This document shows positions 47,869-58,080 of a DNA stretch of 64,000 nucleotides, piece after piece. This DNA comes from REEB95 sp963762425 (GTDB lineage Bacteria; Pseudomonadota; Alphaproteobacteria; ATCC43930; CGMCC-115725). The notes beneath the pieces are model-generated. The model made no database searches. It was not told the origin of the DNA and was given only the letters and a program-made list of their open reading frames with translations. Each line of letters starts with the position of its first letter. The stretch's first letter is position 1. Both the position numbers and the translations under genes were made by a program. Location: assembly GCA_963762425.1 (NCBI GenBank), contig CAVXKY010000018.1, forward strand, positions 17,488-81,487, written 5' to 3'.

Positions 47869-48948
47869 TCAAGCGGCCAGTCTTTCCGCCATCCAATCGG
47901 CGGTTTGCGGGCGGTAGAGATAAGGCCGGTTGTTGGCGACGTGGTTGCCGTCGGGAATGATCAGCAGCTCGCACGGCCCCTTGACCTCGCGCGCCAGCCG
48001 CTCGGCCTCTCCGGGCGGCACGATGCGGTCGAGTTTCCCCGATACGATGTAGATCGGGCATTCGATCCGGTGCGCGATCCCCTTCAGGGACAAGCGTCGC
48101 CGCGTTCTGCTTCGCCGCCACCTCGTCATGGGCGTGGGAGCGCACGCGGAAGGCCTCGCGGGTGATCTCGGGCAATTTGTCCCAGATGCCGAGCCAATCG
48201 TAAGGCCCGGCGAGCGCGATGCAGGCCGAAACCCGCTTCTCGAAGGCGCAGGCGCGCGGCGCGTAATAGCCCCCCAGGCTCACCCCCCACAATCCCACGC
48301 GCTTGGCGTCGAGATCCTTGCGGGTCTCGATCCAGTCGATCACGGCCTTGACCGCGACCTCGTAATCGCCGCGGATGGCGAAATCGTATTCGCCCTCGCC
48401 CTGGCCCGGCCCGTCGAAGGCGAGCGTCGCCAGGCCGCGTTCGAGGAAAGTCGGACTGATAGGCCAGCATCTCCTCTTTCGCGCTATCGAGGCCCATGAC
48501 CATGGCCACCACCGGCGGGCGAATCACGTTCGCCGGCTTGCGCAACACCGCGGCCAGGCTTTTGCCTTCATAGGGGATGCGGACATAGTCGCCCGGCGGC
48601 GACAGATGCGGCAAGGCGAGCTTGAAGCATTCGACCGCCTTCATGTGGGCGGCCTTCATCTGGACCAGATCGTCGACGAACAGGAACTTGGCGAAGTGAT
48701 AGGTGACGGCCGCGCGCGACAGATGCTCGGCGGCCGAGACGAAATGCTTTCGGGCCAACGCTTCCCGGCCGAGCTTTTCGTGGACATCCGCCTTGGCCGA
48801 CCATTTTTCGCACCATTCGTCCCAGCCCCGGATCGAGGCCGTCACCTCCTGGAAGTCAGTGAGAATGATCCCGTTGGCGACGAAACGCGGCGCCCAATGC
48901 GACAGCGCCGATTTGACCCGCGCGTCTTGAAGCTCCGGTCTCGCTCAT
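47869..48948 (-). CDS. Alpha/beta hydrolase, dihydropseudooxynicotine-hydrolase/FrsA type (three frameshifts)
   Basis: About 359 residues after three +1 repairs (near 48934, 48445 and 48095). A helical N-terminal cap (RFVANGIILTDFQEVTASIR, AAEHLSRAAVTYHFAKFLFV) is followed by the core: FLERGLATLAFDGPGQGEGE, nucleophile Ser in GLWGVSLGGYYAPR, Asp in YIVSGKLDRIVPPGEAERL and His in PDGNHVANNRPYLYRPQTAD. Layout and size match C-C bond hydrolases such as 2,6-dihydropseudooxynicotine hydrolase. Its ATG overlaps the permease stop (ATGA), so it is part of the importer operon and may process the imported compound. Confidence 0.78.
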
Positions 48949-49752
48949 TCCGCCTTTTCGTCGCGGCGGTACCAGGGCAAATAATGCCGCGTTCCCCAGG
49001 TGACGAGCGCGTCGGCGCCGACGCCGAAGCCCGCCAGGAACAGCACCGCGACGAAGGCCTCGTTCTGGTGGAAGGTGCGCGAGTTGAACAGGATGAAATA
49101 GCCCAAGCCGCCGATGGCGGTGAAGAACTCGGCCACCACCGCGCCGATCAGCGCGCGCCCGGATGCCAGCCGCAATCCCGGCGAGGAAATAGGGCATCGA
49201 TGCCGGCAGCACGATTTCGACCAGCTCGCGGAAACGGCCGGAGCGGAAGGAGCGCGCGGTCTCGAGATATTCCTTGGGCATCGAGCGCGCGCCGTCGGCC
49301 ACGTTCAGGATGATCGAGAAGATCGCCGAGAACACGATGGTGGCGAGCCGCGCCGCCGAGGTGTAGCCGAACCACAGCGAGAACAGCGGCAGCATCACCA
49401 GGATCGGCATGGCGTAGAAGGCGTTGACGTAATAGAGCAGCGCGCGCTCGGCGAGCACGCTGCGGCCGATCACCAGGCCCAGCGCCGTACCGAGCACGAT
49501 TGCGATCAGCACGCCTTCGGCGACCGCGGCCATGGTCTGCGCCAGCGCCGCGAGGAAGGGCGCGCTCGAAACCACATGCGGAAATGCCAGGGCGATGCCG
49601 AAAGGCGTCGCGACATAGTCCGGCATGAAGAGCTTGACCGCGACCTGCCACAGCGCCACCACCGCCAATCCCGCGACCAGGCGCGGCACCAAGGGCCCGG
49701 CGAAAATCATCCGGGCGGGACGCAGCGGCGATGCGGCCGTGGCAAGGCTCAT
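48945..49752 (-). CDS. NitT/TauT-type ABC transporter permease (frameshifted)
   Basis: About 269 residues, six predicted helices. LVPRLVAGLAVVALWQVAVK starts the first helix; the EAA loop that contacts the ATPase is EYLETARSFRSGRFRELVEI followed by VLPASMPYFLAGI. One extra base near 49177 shifts to RLASGRALIGAVVAEFFTAI, the expected continuation. It is the second permease of the operon, 4 bp after the first, so the channel is probably a heterodimer. Confidence 0.87.
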
Positions 49753-49756
49753 GGCG

Positions 49757-50545
49757 TCAGCCCCGCCAGCGCGCGAAGTGCCCCTCGAGCGTCATGCCGA
49801 GGCGCATGAGGACGAGGGCGGCCGCCACCATCACCAGCACGGCGGCGAACACTGCGCCGGTGTCGAAATCCTGGGTCGCGTTCATGATCAGGCCGCCGAG
49901 ACCGGTGGCGGAAAGCCAGAACTCGGCCGCGATCATGCCCACCAGCGCGCGGCCGATCGCCTGGCGGATGCCGGTCATGGTGTAGGGCAGCGTGTAGGGC
50001 ACCATGACCTCGCGCCACAGCGCCCATTCGCCCGAGCGGTACGATCGCGCCACCTCGATCAGCTCGGGCTTGATGCTGCGCGCGCCTTCGATGGTGTTGT
50101 AGAGGATCGGAAACACGGCGAACAGGAACACCACCAGCACCTTGGGCGCGAAGCCGAAACCCATCAGCGACAGGATGAAGGGGATGAGCGCGACCATGGG
50201 CGTGGCGTAGAGCACCATGATGTAGACATCGAGCGCCTCGCGCAGAACCCGCACCCGCGCCAGCAGCAGCCCGAGCGGCATGCCGGCGACGATCGCCAAC
50301 CCCAGGCCGGTGGCGAACAGCGAAGCCGAGGAAAGCGTCGCGCGCAGCAGCTCGCCGATCTGCGCCAATTGCCAGAAGCGCAGCAGCGTCTCCGACAGCG
50401 GCGCCATGAAGGCGGCGCTGGTCATCCGGCCGGCGATCTCCCAGAGCGCCAAGCCGGCCGCGAGGCTCAGGACGAAGGGCGCGTGGCGCGCCAGCCGCTC
50501 GCGGAAATGCGTCCGGCTTCGCTCTTGACCGGCGATGCTGCTCAC
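49757..50545 (-). CDS. NitT/TauT-type ABC transporter permease
   Basis: A 262-residue inner-membrane permease with six hydrophobic segments. The EAA loop is LIEVARSYRSGEWALWREVM followed by VPYTLPYTMTGIRQAIGRAL. The GTG start overlaps the binding-protein stop (GTGA); an upstream ATG would add 12 unlikely residues inside that gene. The frame is intact. It pairs with the neighbouring permease. Confidence 0.9.
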   Translation of the reverse strand: MSSIAGQERSRTHFRERLARHAPFVLSLAAGLALWEIAGRMTSAAFMAPLSETLLRFWQLAQIGELLRATLSSASLFATGLGLAIVAGMPLGLLLARVRVLREALDVYIMVLYATPMVALIPFILSLMGFGFAPKVLVVFLFAVFPILYNTIEGARSIKPELIEVARSYRSGEWALWREVMVPYTLPYTMTGIRQAIGRALVGMIAAEFWLSATGLGGLIMNATQDFDTGAVFAAVLVMVAAALVLMRLGMTLEGHFARWRG

Positions 50546-51549
50546 GGCGTTTTTTTGATCAGCGCCTCGGCGTCGCGCCACACCGAGGGGTCGATGAGCT
50601 GGTCGTAGGCGGGCGGGGTCTTGCCCTCCTGGATGCTGCCGCCCTTGACCAAGGTGGCGGTGTATTTCTCGATCTGCGCCTTGTTCATGCCGTCATCCGA
50701 CGTGGCCCACAGGCCGAACTGGACGTATTTGGACAGCGCCGGTCCGGTGATGGCGGCATCGCGGCCGGTCACGGGCGCGATGATCGCCGTCACGCGCGCG
50801 TTGTTCTTGGGGTCCATCATGAAGCGGCCCGCCATGGTCAAGGCCGCGACCGCGCGCACGAAGCCGTCGCGCTTTTCGGCGAGGCGGTCCTTGCGCACCA
50901 CTAGCAGCAGATTGTGGTTGTCGGGCGTCGTCTCCATCTGCGACTTGATCACGTAGACCTGCTTATGGCCGACCTGCTCGATGTCGGGGATGTCGTCGAG
51001 ATGGGCGATGCCGAAGACGAGCTGGCCCGAGGCCAGGGCCGAGGCGGTGTTCGAGCCCATCGCCACCTGCTGCACCTTGTCGATGTCCATGTGGCAGCCG
51101 ACCGCCAGCAATCCCTTGAGCGCGATCGAGCGCACGCCGCCTTGCGTGTCGACGCTGACCGGCTGGCCGGATACTGCCTCGCAGGTGACGCGCTTGGGGT
51201 CGGTCGAAACCAGCGACATGTCCTGGCGCGGCATGCCGTAGATGCCGACCAGCGGCACCCCGGCATTGGCGATCTGGCCGATCACCACCGCGGTGCCGGA
51301 ATAGGAGGCGTCGATGTCGCCCGCCAGCACGGCGCGCGAGGCGGCGGTGCCGTTGTCGAATTGGCGCAGCTCAACGTCGGCGCCGTATTTCTTGAAGTAG
51401 CCCTGTTCTTGCGCAACGTAGGCGATGGTCGAGACGAAGATCGGCGGGATGCCCGGTATGCCGATCACGATCTTGGGCGACTGCGCCCGCGCGGGCCCGG
51501 CCAGCGCAACCGCCGTCAGGAACGCCATCAAAACAATCTTGCGGAACAT
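50542..51549 (-). CDS. NMT1/THI5-like ABC substrate-binding protein
   Basis: A 335-residue periplasmic protein. A Sec signal peptide (IVLMAFLTAVALAGPARAQS) precedes the fold: IPPIFVSTIAYVAQEQGYFK, KYGADVELRQFDNGTAASRA, VLAGDIDASYSGTAVVIGQI. These are standard for the SsuA/NMT1 group that binds small organic acids, sulfonates or pyrimidines. ATG follows GGGGAGGGAG. Ligand unknown. It is flanked by its ATPase and permeases in one operon. Confidence 0.88.
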   Translation of the reverse strand: MFRKIVLMAFLTAVALAGPARAQSPKIVIGIPGIPPIFVSTIAYVAQEQGYFKKYGADVELRQFDNGTAASRAVLAGDIDASYSGTAVVIGQIANAGVPLVGIYGMPRQDMSLVSTDPKRVTCEAVSGQPVSVDTQGGVRSIALKGLLAVGCHMDIDKVQQVAMGSNTASALASGQLVFGIAHLDDIPDIEQVGHKQVYVIKSQMETTPDNHNLLLVVRKDRLAEKRDGFVRAVAALTMAGRFMMDPKNNARVTAIIAPVTGRDAAITGPALSKYVQFGLWATSDDGMNKAQIEKYTATLVKGGSIQEGKTPPAYDQLIDPSVWRDAEALIKKTP

Positions 51550-51604
51550 CGGTCACTCCCTCCCCTTGGAATCGTTTCGCCGGTTTTTTCTTTTCCGGGT
51601 TGCT

Positions 51605-52427
51605 TCAGGTCCCGAGCTGGAATTCGGCCTTCTTCGCCTCGGTCATCAGCGTGCTCCAGACCCGCTCGCGCAGCGCGGCGAAGCGCGGCAGCACCAGCGT
51701 GTCACGGCCGCGCGGACGGGGCAAGTCGACGGCGATTTCCTCGTGGATGCGCGATGGCCGGCCCTTCAACACCACGACGCGGTCGCCCATCAGCACCGCT
51801 TCCTCGATCGAGTGCGTCACGAACAGCATGGTGGTGGGCTGGCGCTCCCAGATGCGCAGCAGCTCGAACTGGAGGATCTCGCGCGTCTGGGCGTCGACCG
51901 CGGCGAAGGGCTCGTCCATCAGCAACACGCGCGGCTCGATCGCGAGCGCGCGCGCCAGGCCGCAACGCTGCTGCATGCCGCCCGACAGCTGATAGGGATA
52001 GGCCTGCTCGAAGCCGGTCAGGCTGACGAGATGGATGAAACGCGGCACGCGCCGCGCGATCTCGGCCTGGTCCAAACCGGCCATGCGCAGCCCGTAGGCG
52101 ACGTTGTCGTAAACCGTCTTCCACGGGAAAAGCCCGAAATGCTGGAACACCATGGCGACGCCGGGCTTGGGCTCGGTCACGCGCTCGCCGTCGACCAGCA
52201 CCTCGCCCTCGGCTTGGATGAGCCCGTCGATACAGCGCAAGCAGCGTGGTCTTGCCGCAGCCCGAAGGCCCGACCAGCGCCACGATCTCACGCTCGCCGA
52301 CGTCGAGATTGACGCCGTCGAACACGACATGGTCGCCGTAGCTTTTCTTGAGCCGCCGCACCGCGATCTGGCCGCCCTTGGCCGCGGCGGCGTCGGGCGC
52401 GGTGGGGGATTTCGCCGCCAGGTTCAT
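51605..52427 (-). CDS. NitT/TauT-type ABC transporter ATP-binding protein (frameshifted)
   Basis: About 274 residues. Walker A GPSGCGKTTLL is followed by a frame break near 52235 (one extra C); the correct continuation is LRCIDGLIQAEGEVLVDGER. Q-loop MVFQHFGLFPWKTVYDNVAY, signature YQLSGGMQQRCGLARALAIE and Walker B VLLMDEPFAAVDAQTREILQ are intact, as is the switch His in FVTHSIEEAVLMGDR. The start overlaps the CMD-family gene stop by 4 nt. Confidence 0.9.
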
Positions 52428-53089
52428 TCGGCCGCCGGCGCGGCCTTGTCCGGCCCGGATTTTTGCTTGGCCCAGTAGTCCGCCCGCGCCTTGCTTTCCC
52501 GCAAGGCGGCTTCGCTCTCGAAACCCGGCGCCATCGAGGCCGAGGTTCCGGTCAGCACCTGGTGATGCTCGATGTTGAGCGTGCGCAACCAGCGCTGCTG
52601 GCCCATGGTGATGGCGATGAAATAGCCGAGCTCAACCAGCTGCGGCTCGGTGAAATGCCTGTAGAGGCGATCCCACAGCGCGTCGCCGGCCGGCAGGTCC
52701 CAGGTGATGGCCTCGGCATAGGCGAGCGCCGCCTTCTGCCGGTCGTCGTAACGCGTCGATTGCTCGAAATTCAGCAGGTCGCGGTAATCCTCCTCGACCA
52801 GCCCGGATTTCCGCGATTTGACCGAGCGTTGATTGCCGCAATACTCGCATTTGACCGAGCGCGAGACATAGACGCGGCACAGCTCCTTGATGCTGTGATC
52901 GGTGACGCCGTTGCGGAAAACGCCGTCCCAGGTGTCGGCGAAGGACCAGAAGGCGGCGGGCACATGGGCGCGGACCGCCTGGCTTTCGGGGCGGGGCGTG
53001 CCCTCGCGCCGGCAGCGCTCGAGTTCGGCGAGCATGCGCTCGTCCTCGAGCGAGGCCGGATCGACATAGCGGATGCGTTGCTTGGCCAT
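52424..53089 (-). CDS. Carboxymuconolactone decarboxylase/AhpD-like protein
   Basis: A 221-residue helical protein. The AhpD-type centre is seen in VYVSRSVKCEYCGNQRSVKS (CxxC) with flanking helices LLNFEQSTRYDDRQKAALAY and LVELGYFIAITMGQQRWLRT. Family members are peroxidases, decarboxylases or isomerases; the paired cysteines suggest redox chemistry. It is the first gene of the ABC importer operon. That placement suggests it acts on the imported compound or protects against its oxidation product. Confidence 0.82.
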   Translation of the reverse strand: MAKQRIRYVDPASLEDERMLAELERCRREGTPRPESQAVRAHVPAAFWSFADTWDGVFRNGVTDHSIKELCRVYVSRSVKCEYCGNQRSVKSRKSGLVEEDYRDLLNFEQSTRYDDRQKAALAYAEAITWDLPAGDALWDRLYRHFTEPQLVELGYFIAITMGQQRWLRTLNIEHHQVLTGTSASMAPGFESEAALRESKARADYWAKQKSGPDKAAPAAE

Positions 53090-53188
53090 TCCCGATACTC
53101 CCCGCGCGCGTGTCTTAAGCTTTGGTGACGATTTTGCGGCAGGAATGCCCGGCGATCAACCCCCATTGGGCTTGGGGCGCTCCGGCGC

Positions 53189-53617
53189 CTAGAGCAGCGT
53201 CGCCGCCAGCAGCAGCGCCAGAATGACGAGCGCCGCGCCGTTCAAGACCAGGATGCCGCCCGCCGCCATGTCCTTGACGGCGCGGATTTCGGCGTGGAGG
53301 TCGGGATGGATGTGATCGGCCAGCGCCTCGATCGCCGAATTGATGAGCTCGGCCGCGAGCACCAGGGCGATCATCAGCACGGCCACCGCCCACCACAGCA
53401 AAGGCGGGCGCAGCCAGGCGAGCAAGACCAAGGCCGATGCCGCGCACAGGATTTCGAGGCGGAAGCTGCCCTCGCGCAACCAGGCGGATCCGATGCCGTG
53501 GAGCGCGAACAGGAAGCGCTCCGGCACGGACCGGTTCTTCCAATCCGCCTTGTCCAGCCTGTCCGTTTTGTTGCTCAACCGGGTCCCCCGATGCCGGGCC
53601 CCAGGACCCGCCTCCAA
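53189..53617 (-). CDS. dgkA: Diacylglycerol kinase (DgkA-like)
   Basis: A 142-residue membrane enzyme that phosphorylates diacylglycerol to phosphatidate. Signature helices AALVLLAWL-like segment, VLAAELINSAIEALADHIHP (E-x-x-N-S-A-x-E) and EIRAVKDMAAGGILVLNGAA (KDxAxGAV-type) are diagnostic. Three membrane helices are present. The N-terminus is uncertain: TTG at 53578 would shorten it by 13 residues and fits the family length better. Divergent from the double-permease gene. Confidence 0.88.
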   Translation of the reverse strand: MEAGPGARHRGTRLSNKTDRLDKADWKNRSVPERFLFALHGIGSAWLREGSFRLEILCAASALVLLAWLRPPLLWWAVAVLMIALVLAAELINSAIEALADHIHPDLHAEIRAVKDMAAGGILVLNGAALVILALLLAATLL

Positions 53618-53766
53618 TCCATGTCCTAGGCAATCGGGGGCCTACCCGCAAATGTCATTTTTCCGTCGCAAAAGCGAGGGGCGCCGCTTCGGCGCTTCCG
53701 CTTCCCAAGGGATTTGGGCTACATCAGGGCGGGCGCAGGCGGCTTGGAGCATAGGGGTCGGGGACG

Positions 53767-55503
53767 ATGAATCAGCGATGGGGTCTCCCGATCGTCGCTT
53801 GGCCGTCGCGCTTCCGCCCGAGCTTCTGGGACGGCGTGGCGCTGCCGCTGGTGATCGGCGTCATCATGCTGTTCGCCTGGTCGAGCCAGCAGATGAGCCA
53901 GCCCTTCCATGCGGGCGAGACGATAGCCATCTCGCTCGACCCCTGGCATCTGCCCGAATACGCGCTCAGGACCGTCATGCGCATGGCGATCGCGCTGGTG
54001 GCCTCGCTGGTCTTCAGCATCGGCTACGCGGCGGTGGCGGCCAAGAGCAAGCGCGCCGAGAAGCTGCTGATCCCCATCCTCGACATTCTCCAATCGGTGC
54101 CGATCCTCGGGTTCCTGTCGATCACCGTGACGGGATTCATCGCGCTCTTTCCCGGCCGGCTCTTGGGCTACGAATGCGCCGCGATCTTCGCCATCTTCAC
54201 CAGCCAGGCCTGGAACATGACCTTCAGCCTCTACCAGTCCTTCCTGGGCGTGCCGGGCGATCTGCGCGAGGCCGCGCGCATGTACCACCTGTCGCCCTGG
54301 CACGGCTTCTGGCAGCTCGAAATGCCCTTCGCGCTGCCCCAGCTGGTCTGGAACATGATGATGTCGGTCTCGGGCGGCTGGTTCTTCGTGGTCGCCTCGG
54401 AGGCGATCACGGTCAACGGCAACAACGTGCTGCTGCCGGGGATCGGCTCCTATATCTCGGTGGCGATCGACCACCGCGATCTGCACGCGGTGGGCTACGC
54501 CATTCTCGCCATGCTGGTGCTGATCCTGATCTACGACCAGCTGCTGTTCCGCCCGTTATTGGCCTGGGTGCAGCGCTTCAAATACGAGGAGATCGGCGGC
54601 GACGAGATCGAGTCGCCCTGGTTCCTGGTGATGGTGCAGCGGGCGCGTCTGTTCCATTTCTTCACCTGGCTGGTCGATCTGTCGGGCCGGTTGTCGAGCC
54701 GCGTCATCCAGCGCGTGCCCGATCTGCCGGCGATTCCGCGCGGCGGCAAACGCGCCGCGCGAGCGATCGATTTGGCGTGGAGCACGCTGCTGGTGGCGGG
54801 CGCCGCGGCGGCGCTGGTCAAGATTCTGGCCTTCATTCACGCCGAGGTCGGCTGGGCCGAGGTGGGGCACGTCGCGCTTCTGGGCGCGGCGACGCTCGCG
54901 CGCGTCGTCGTGCTGATCGCGGTGGCCGCGCTGATCTGGGTCCCGATCGGGGTCTGGATCGGGCTGCGCCCGCGCATGGCGCGCCGCGTCCAGCCGGTCA
55001 TTCAGTTCCTGGCGGCGTTTCCGGCGAATCTGTTCTTCCCGATCGCCGTCGTCCTGATCGTCCATTACAGCCTCAACACCGAGATCTGGCTGTCGCCGCT
55101 CATGATCCTGGGAACGCAGTGGTACATCCTGTTCAACGTCATCGCCGGCACGCTGTCGCTGCCGACCGATTACCAGCTGGTGGCCGGCAATTTCGGCGTC
55201 CGGGGCTGGCTGTGGTGGCGCCGGTTGGTGCTGCCCGGCATTTTCCCGGCCTTCGTCACCGGCGCGGTGACCGCCTCGGGCGGCTCGTGGAACGCCAGCA
55301 TCGTCGCCGAGGTGGTGAAATGGGGCAACACCACGCTCACCGCCACCGGCATCGGCGCCTATATCGCGCAGGAGACCGAGGCGGGCGACTTCCCCCGCAT
55401 CGCGCTGGGGATTACGGTGTTGAGCCTTTACGTCCTGCTGTTCAACCGGCTGCTGTGGCGCCGGCTCTACACGCTCGCCGAAGAGCGTTTGCGGCTCGAT
55501 TGA
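53767..55503 (+). CDS. Double-domain ABC transporter permease
   Basis: A 578-residue fusion of two BPD-type permease domains, about 12 hydrophobic segments. The first domain has the EAA loop GDLREAARMYHLSPWHGFWQ followed by LEMPFALPQLVWNMM. The second has WYILFNVIAGTLSLPTDYQL, WLWWRRLVLPGIFPAFVTGA and NASIVAEVVKWGNTTLTATG. One gene thus supplies the whole channel. It is 15 bp upstream of its ATPase. No binding protein is encoded next to it. Substrate unknown. Confidence 0.85.
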   Translation: MNQRWGLPIVAWPSRFRPSFWDGVALPLVIGVIMLFAWSSQQMSQPFHAGETIAISLDPWHLPEYALRTVMRMAIALVASLVFSIGYAAVAAKSKRAEKLLIPILDILQSVPILGFLSITVTGFIALFPGRLLGYECAAIFAIFTSQAWNMTFSLYQSFLGVPGDLREAARMYHLSPWHGFWQLEMPFALPQLVWNMMMSVSGGWFFVVASEAITVNGNNVLLPGIGSYISVAIDHRDLHAVGYAILAMLVLILIYDQLLFRPLLAWVQRFKYEEIGGDEIESPWFLVMVQRARLFHFFTWLVDLSGRLSSRVIQRVPDLPAIPRGGKRAARAIDLAWSTLLVAGAAAALVKILAFIHAEVGWAEVGHVALLGAATLARVVVLIAVAALIWVPIGVWIGLRPRMARRVQPVIQFLAAFPANLFFPIAVVLIVHYSLNTEIWLSPLMILGTQWYILFNVIAGTLSLPTDYQLVAGNFGVRGWLWWRRLVLPGIFPAFVTGAVTASGGSWNASIVAEVVKWGNTTLTATGIGAYIAQETEAGDFPRIALGITVLSLYVLLFNRLLWRRLYTLAEERLRLD

Positions 55504-55518
55504 TGTAGGATCGTCGCC

Positions 55519-56870
55519 ATGACCGCCGACACCAGCCTCGCCAACGGAGGCGCCGCCGCCGGCCAACAACGCCGGGAGCGCCACCGCGCTCATCGCCTCC
55601 CATGCGGTGTGCAAGACCTACGCGACCGGCGAATCGGCCGGCCGGCTGGTGCTCGACCACATCGATTTCGCGCTCAAGGAAGGCGAGATCGTCGCGATAT
55701 TGGGCAAGTCGGGCTCGGGCAAGTCGACGTTCCTGCGCGTGCTGGCGGGGTTGACGCAAGCGAGCGAGGGCTATGCCACATATCGCGGCAATCGCGTCGA
55801 CAGCCCGGCTCAGGGCATCGCCATGGTGTTCCAGACCTTCGCGCTCTTTCCCTGGCTCACCGTGCTGGGCAACGTCGAATTGGGACTCGAAGCCCAGGGC
55901 ATCGCGCGCGAGGAGCGCCAGAAGCGCGCCGTCGCCGCGATCGACCTGATCGGCCTCGACGGTTTCGAATCGGCATATCCCAAGGAGCTCTCGGGCGGCA
56001 TGCGCCAGCGCGTGGGATTCGCCCGCGCGCTGGTGGTCAATCCCGACGTGCTGCTGCTGGACGAGCCCTTTTCCGCGCTCGACGTGCTGACCGCCGAGAC
56101 GCTGCGCGGCGACATGATGGATCTGTGGCTCGCCAAGCGCATACCGACCAAGGGCATGATCATCGTCTCGCACAACATCGAGGAAGCGGTGGAGGTTTCC
56201 GACCGCATCATCATCTTCGGCAGCGATCCCGGGCTGCATCCGCAACGAGATTCCGATCTCGCTGCCGCGCCCGCGCAGCCAGTCGGACCCGGCCTTCCGC
56301 CGCATCGTCGACGAGGTCTATACGCTGATGACCACCGTGCAAGGCGCCGAGGCGGCCCGGCGGCGCGCGGAACCGATCGGCGTCGGCTACCGCCTGCCCG
56401 ACGCGTCGATCCAGCAGCTGATCGGCTTGCTCGAGGCGGTGTCGAACCCGCCCTATGACGGGCGCGCCGATCTGCCCAAGCTGGCCGAAACCGAGCATCT
56501 CAGCACCGAGGAGCTGGTGACCCTGCTCGAGGCGTTGCAGCTTTTGGGCTTCGGCCAGGTGGGCGGCGGCGACATCGAGATGCTGCCCGCGGGGCGCGAA
56601 TTCGGCGCCGCCGATCTGCAGCGGCGCAAGCAGATTTTCGCCGATCATATGCGGCGCAACATCCCCTTGGCCGCGCATATCAGGCGGGTGCTCGACGAAC
56701 GGCCCGGCCACGCCGCGCCCGAGAGCCGCTTCCTCGGCGAACTCGAGGATTATTTGAGCGAGGAGGATGCGGCCAAGGTGTTCGAGACCGTCATCAACTG
56801 GGGCCGTTATGCCGAGCTTTTCGCCTATGATTACGACAGCGGCGTCGTAAGCCTCGAAAATCCCTCCTGA
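55519..56870 (+). CDS. ABC transporter ATP-binding protein with C-terminal AAA-associated domain (two frameshifts)
   Basis: About 450 residues after removing one extra G near 55560 and another near 56235. The ATPase core has Walker A AILGKSGSGKSTFLRVLAGL, Q-loop VFQTFALFPWLTVLGNVELG, signature YPKELSGGMRQRVGFARALV, Walker B VLLLDEPFSALDVLTAETLR and switch IIVSHNIEEAVEVSDRII. The C-terminal part (IQQLIGLLEAVSNPPYDGRA, YLSEEDAAKVFETVINWGRY) is the AAA-associated domain found on this ATPase class, possibly regulatory. It pairs with the double permease. Confidence 0.88.
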
Positions 56871-56880
56871 GCGGGCTGGT

Positions 56881-58077
56881 TTGAAAATCGGGACGGAATC
56901 GCGCGCCTTGGTTTTTCTGCTGGGGGCGCTGACCGCGATCACCGCGCTGGCGATCGACATGAGCCTGCCGGCGCTGCCGACGCTGGGCCGCGAATTCCAT
57001 GCGACGCCGGACCGGGTGCAGTTGACATTGAGCCTGTTCGTCGGCGGCTATGCGGCGGGGCAGCTGTTCATCGGCCCGTTGTCGGACCGGTTCGGGCGCA
57101 AGCCGGTGATGCTGACCGGCCTGGTCATCTACATGATCGCGGCGGGGGCTTGCGCCGCGAGCCCCGGGATCGGATTTTTGATCTGGTCGCGGCTGGTGAT
57201 GGGTTTCGCCGGCTGCGCCGGGCCGGTGCTGGCGCGCGCGGTGGTGCGCGATCATTTCGCCGGCAAGACCGCGGCGCAGATGTTCTCCTCGCTCACCGCG
57301 GTGTTCGCGCTGGCGCCGCTGGTGGCGCCGACGCTGGGCGGCTGGCTGTTGGTGCATTTCGGCTGGCGGGCGATTTTCGTGTTTCTGCTGGCCTTCGCGC
57401 TGGCGCTCGTCGTGGTGGTGGCGGCGACGTTTTCCGAATCGCTCAAGACCCCCGATGAAGACGCACTCAGGCCCTCGCGCCTCATTTCCAATTACGGCGC
57501 CTTCCTCGGCAACCGGATTTGCCTGGGCTACGCGATCGTGAACGGGTTTTGCTGGGCCGGGATTTTCGCCTTTCTGTCGGGTTCGCCCTTCGTGTTCATC
57601 GAGGTCTATGGCGTGGCGCCCGCGCGTTACGGCTTTTATTTCGCGCTCTCGGCGGTGGGGCTGGTGATGGGCGCGCTCAGCAACAAATGGCTGCTGCGCC
57701 GCTTCGGCTCGAGCCACGTGCTGCATGCGGGTTTCGCCATCGTGGTCGCGGGCGGCGCGATCATCTTCGCCGCCTGCCTGACGCGTTTCGGCGGCCCGTT
57801 GGGCATCATGGCCGGGATGATGCTCTATATTTTCGGCCAGGCCTTGGTGATGCCCAACGCCATGGCGGCGGCGATGGAGCCGGTGGCGCACATGGCGGGG
57901 AGCGGCGCGGCCCTGATCGGCGTGGTGCAGATGCTGTGCGGCAGCGTGGCGGGCTACGCGGTGAACGCGCTTTACGACGGCACGCCGACGCCGATGGGCG
58001 CGGTGATCCTGGCGACGGCGCTGGGCACGGTTGCGATTTACTGGGCGGCGTTGCGGCGGCGCCACCGGGCGGCTTAA
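56881..58077 (+). CDS. MFS transporter, Bcr/CflA drug-resistance family
   Basis: A 398-residue protein with 12 predicted helices. DMSLPALPTLGREFHATPDR and the motif A loop QLFIGPLSDRFGRKPVMLTG mark the Bcr/CflA group; ARAVVRDHFAGKTAAQMFSS is also characteristic. Proton-driven efflux of bicyclomycin, sulfonamides or small amphiphiles is the known family role. TTG start 10 bp after the ATPase stop, so it may be cotranscribed. Its stop is 4 bp from the convergent lysS stop. Confidence 0.88.
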   Translation: MKIGTESRALVFLLGALTAITALAIDMSLPALPTLGREFHATPDRVQLTLSLFVGGYAAGQLFIGPLSDRFGRKPVMLTGLVIYMIAAGACAASPGIGFLIWSRLVMGFAGCAGPVLARAVVRDHFAGKTAAQMFSSLTAVFALAPLVAPTLGGWLLVHFGWRAIFVFLLAFALALVVVVAATFSESLKTPDEDALRPSRLISNYGAFLGNRICLGYAIVNGFCWAGIFAFLSGSPFVFIEVYGVAPARYGFYFALSAVGLVMGALSNKWLLRRFGSSHVLHAGFAIVVAGGAIIFAACLTRFGGPLGIMAGMMLYIFGQALVMPNAMAAAMEPVAHMAGSGAALIGVVQMLCGSVAGYAVNALYDGTPTPMGAVILATALGTVAIYWAALRRRHRAA

Positions 58078-58080
58078 GAC

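Noticed and set aside
53340..55508. 722-codon plus-strand frame overlapping the double-permease gene
   Set aside because: Its composition is Arg/Ala-rich and it overlaps the permease frame, which shows proper membrane helices and EAA loops.
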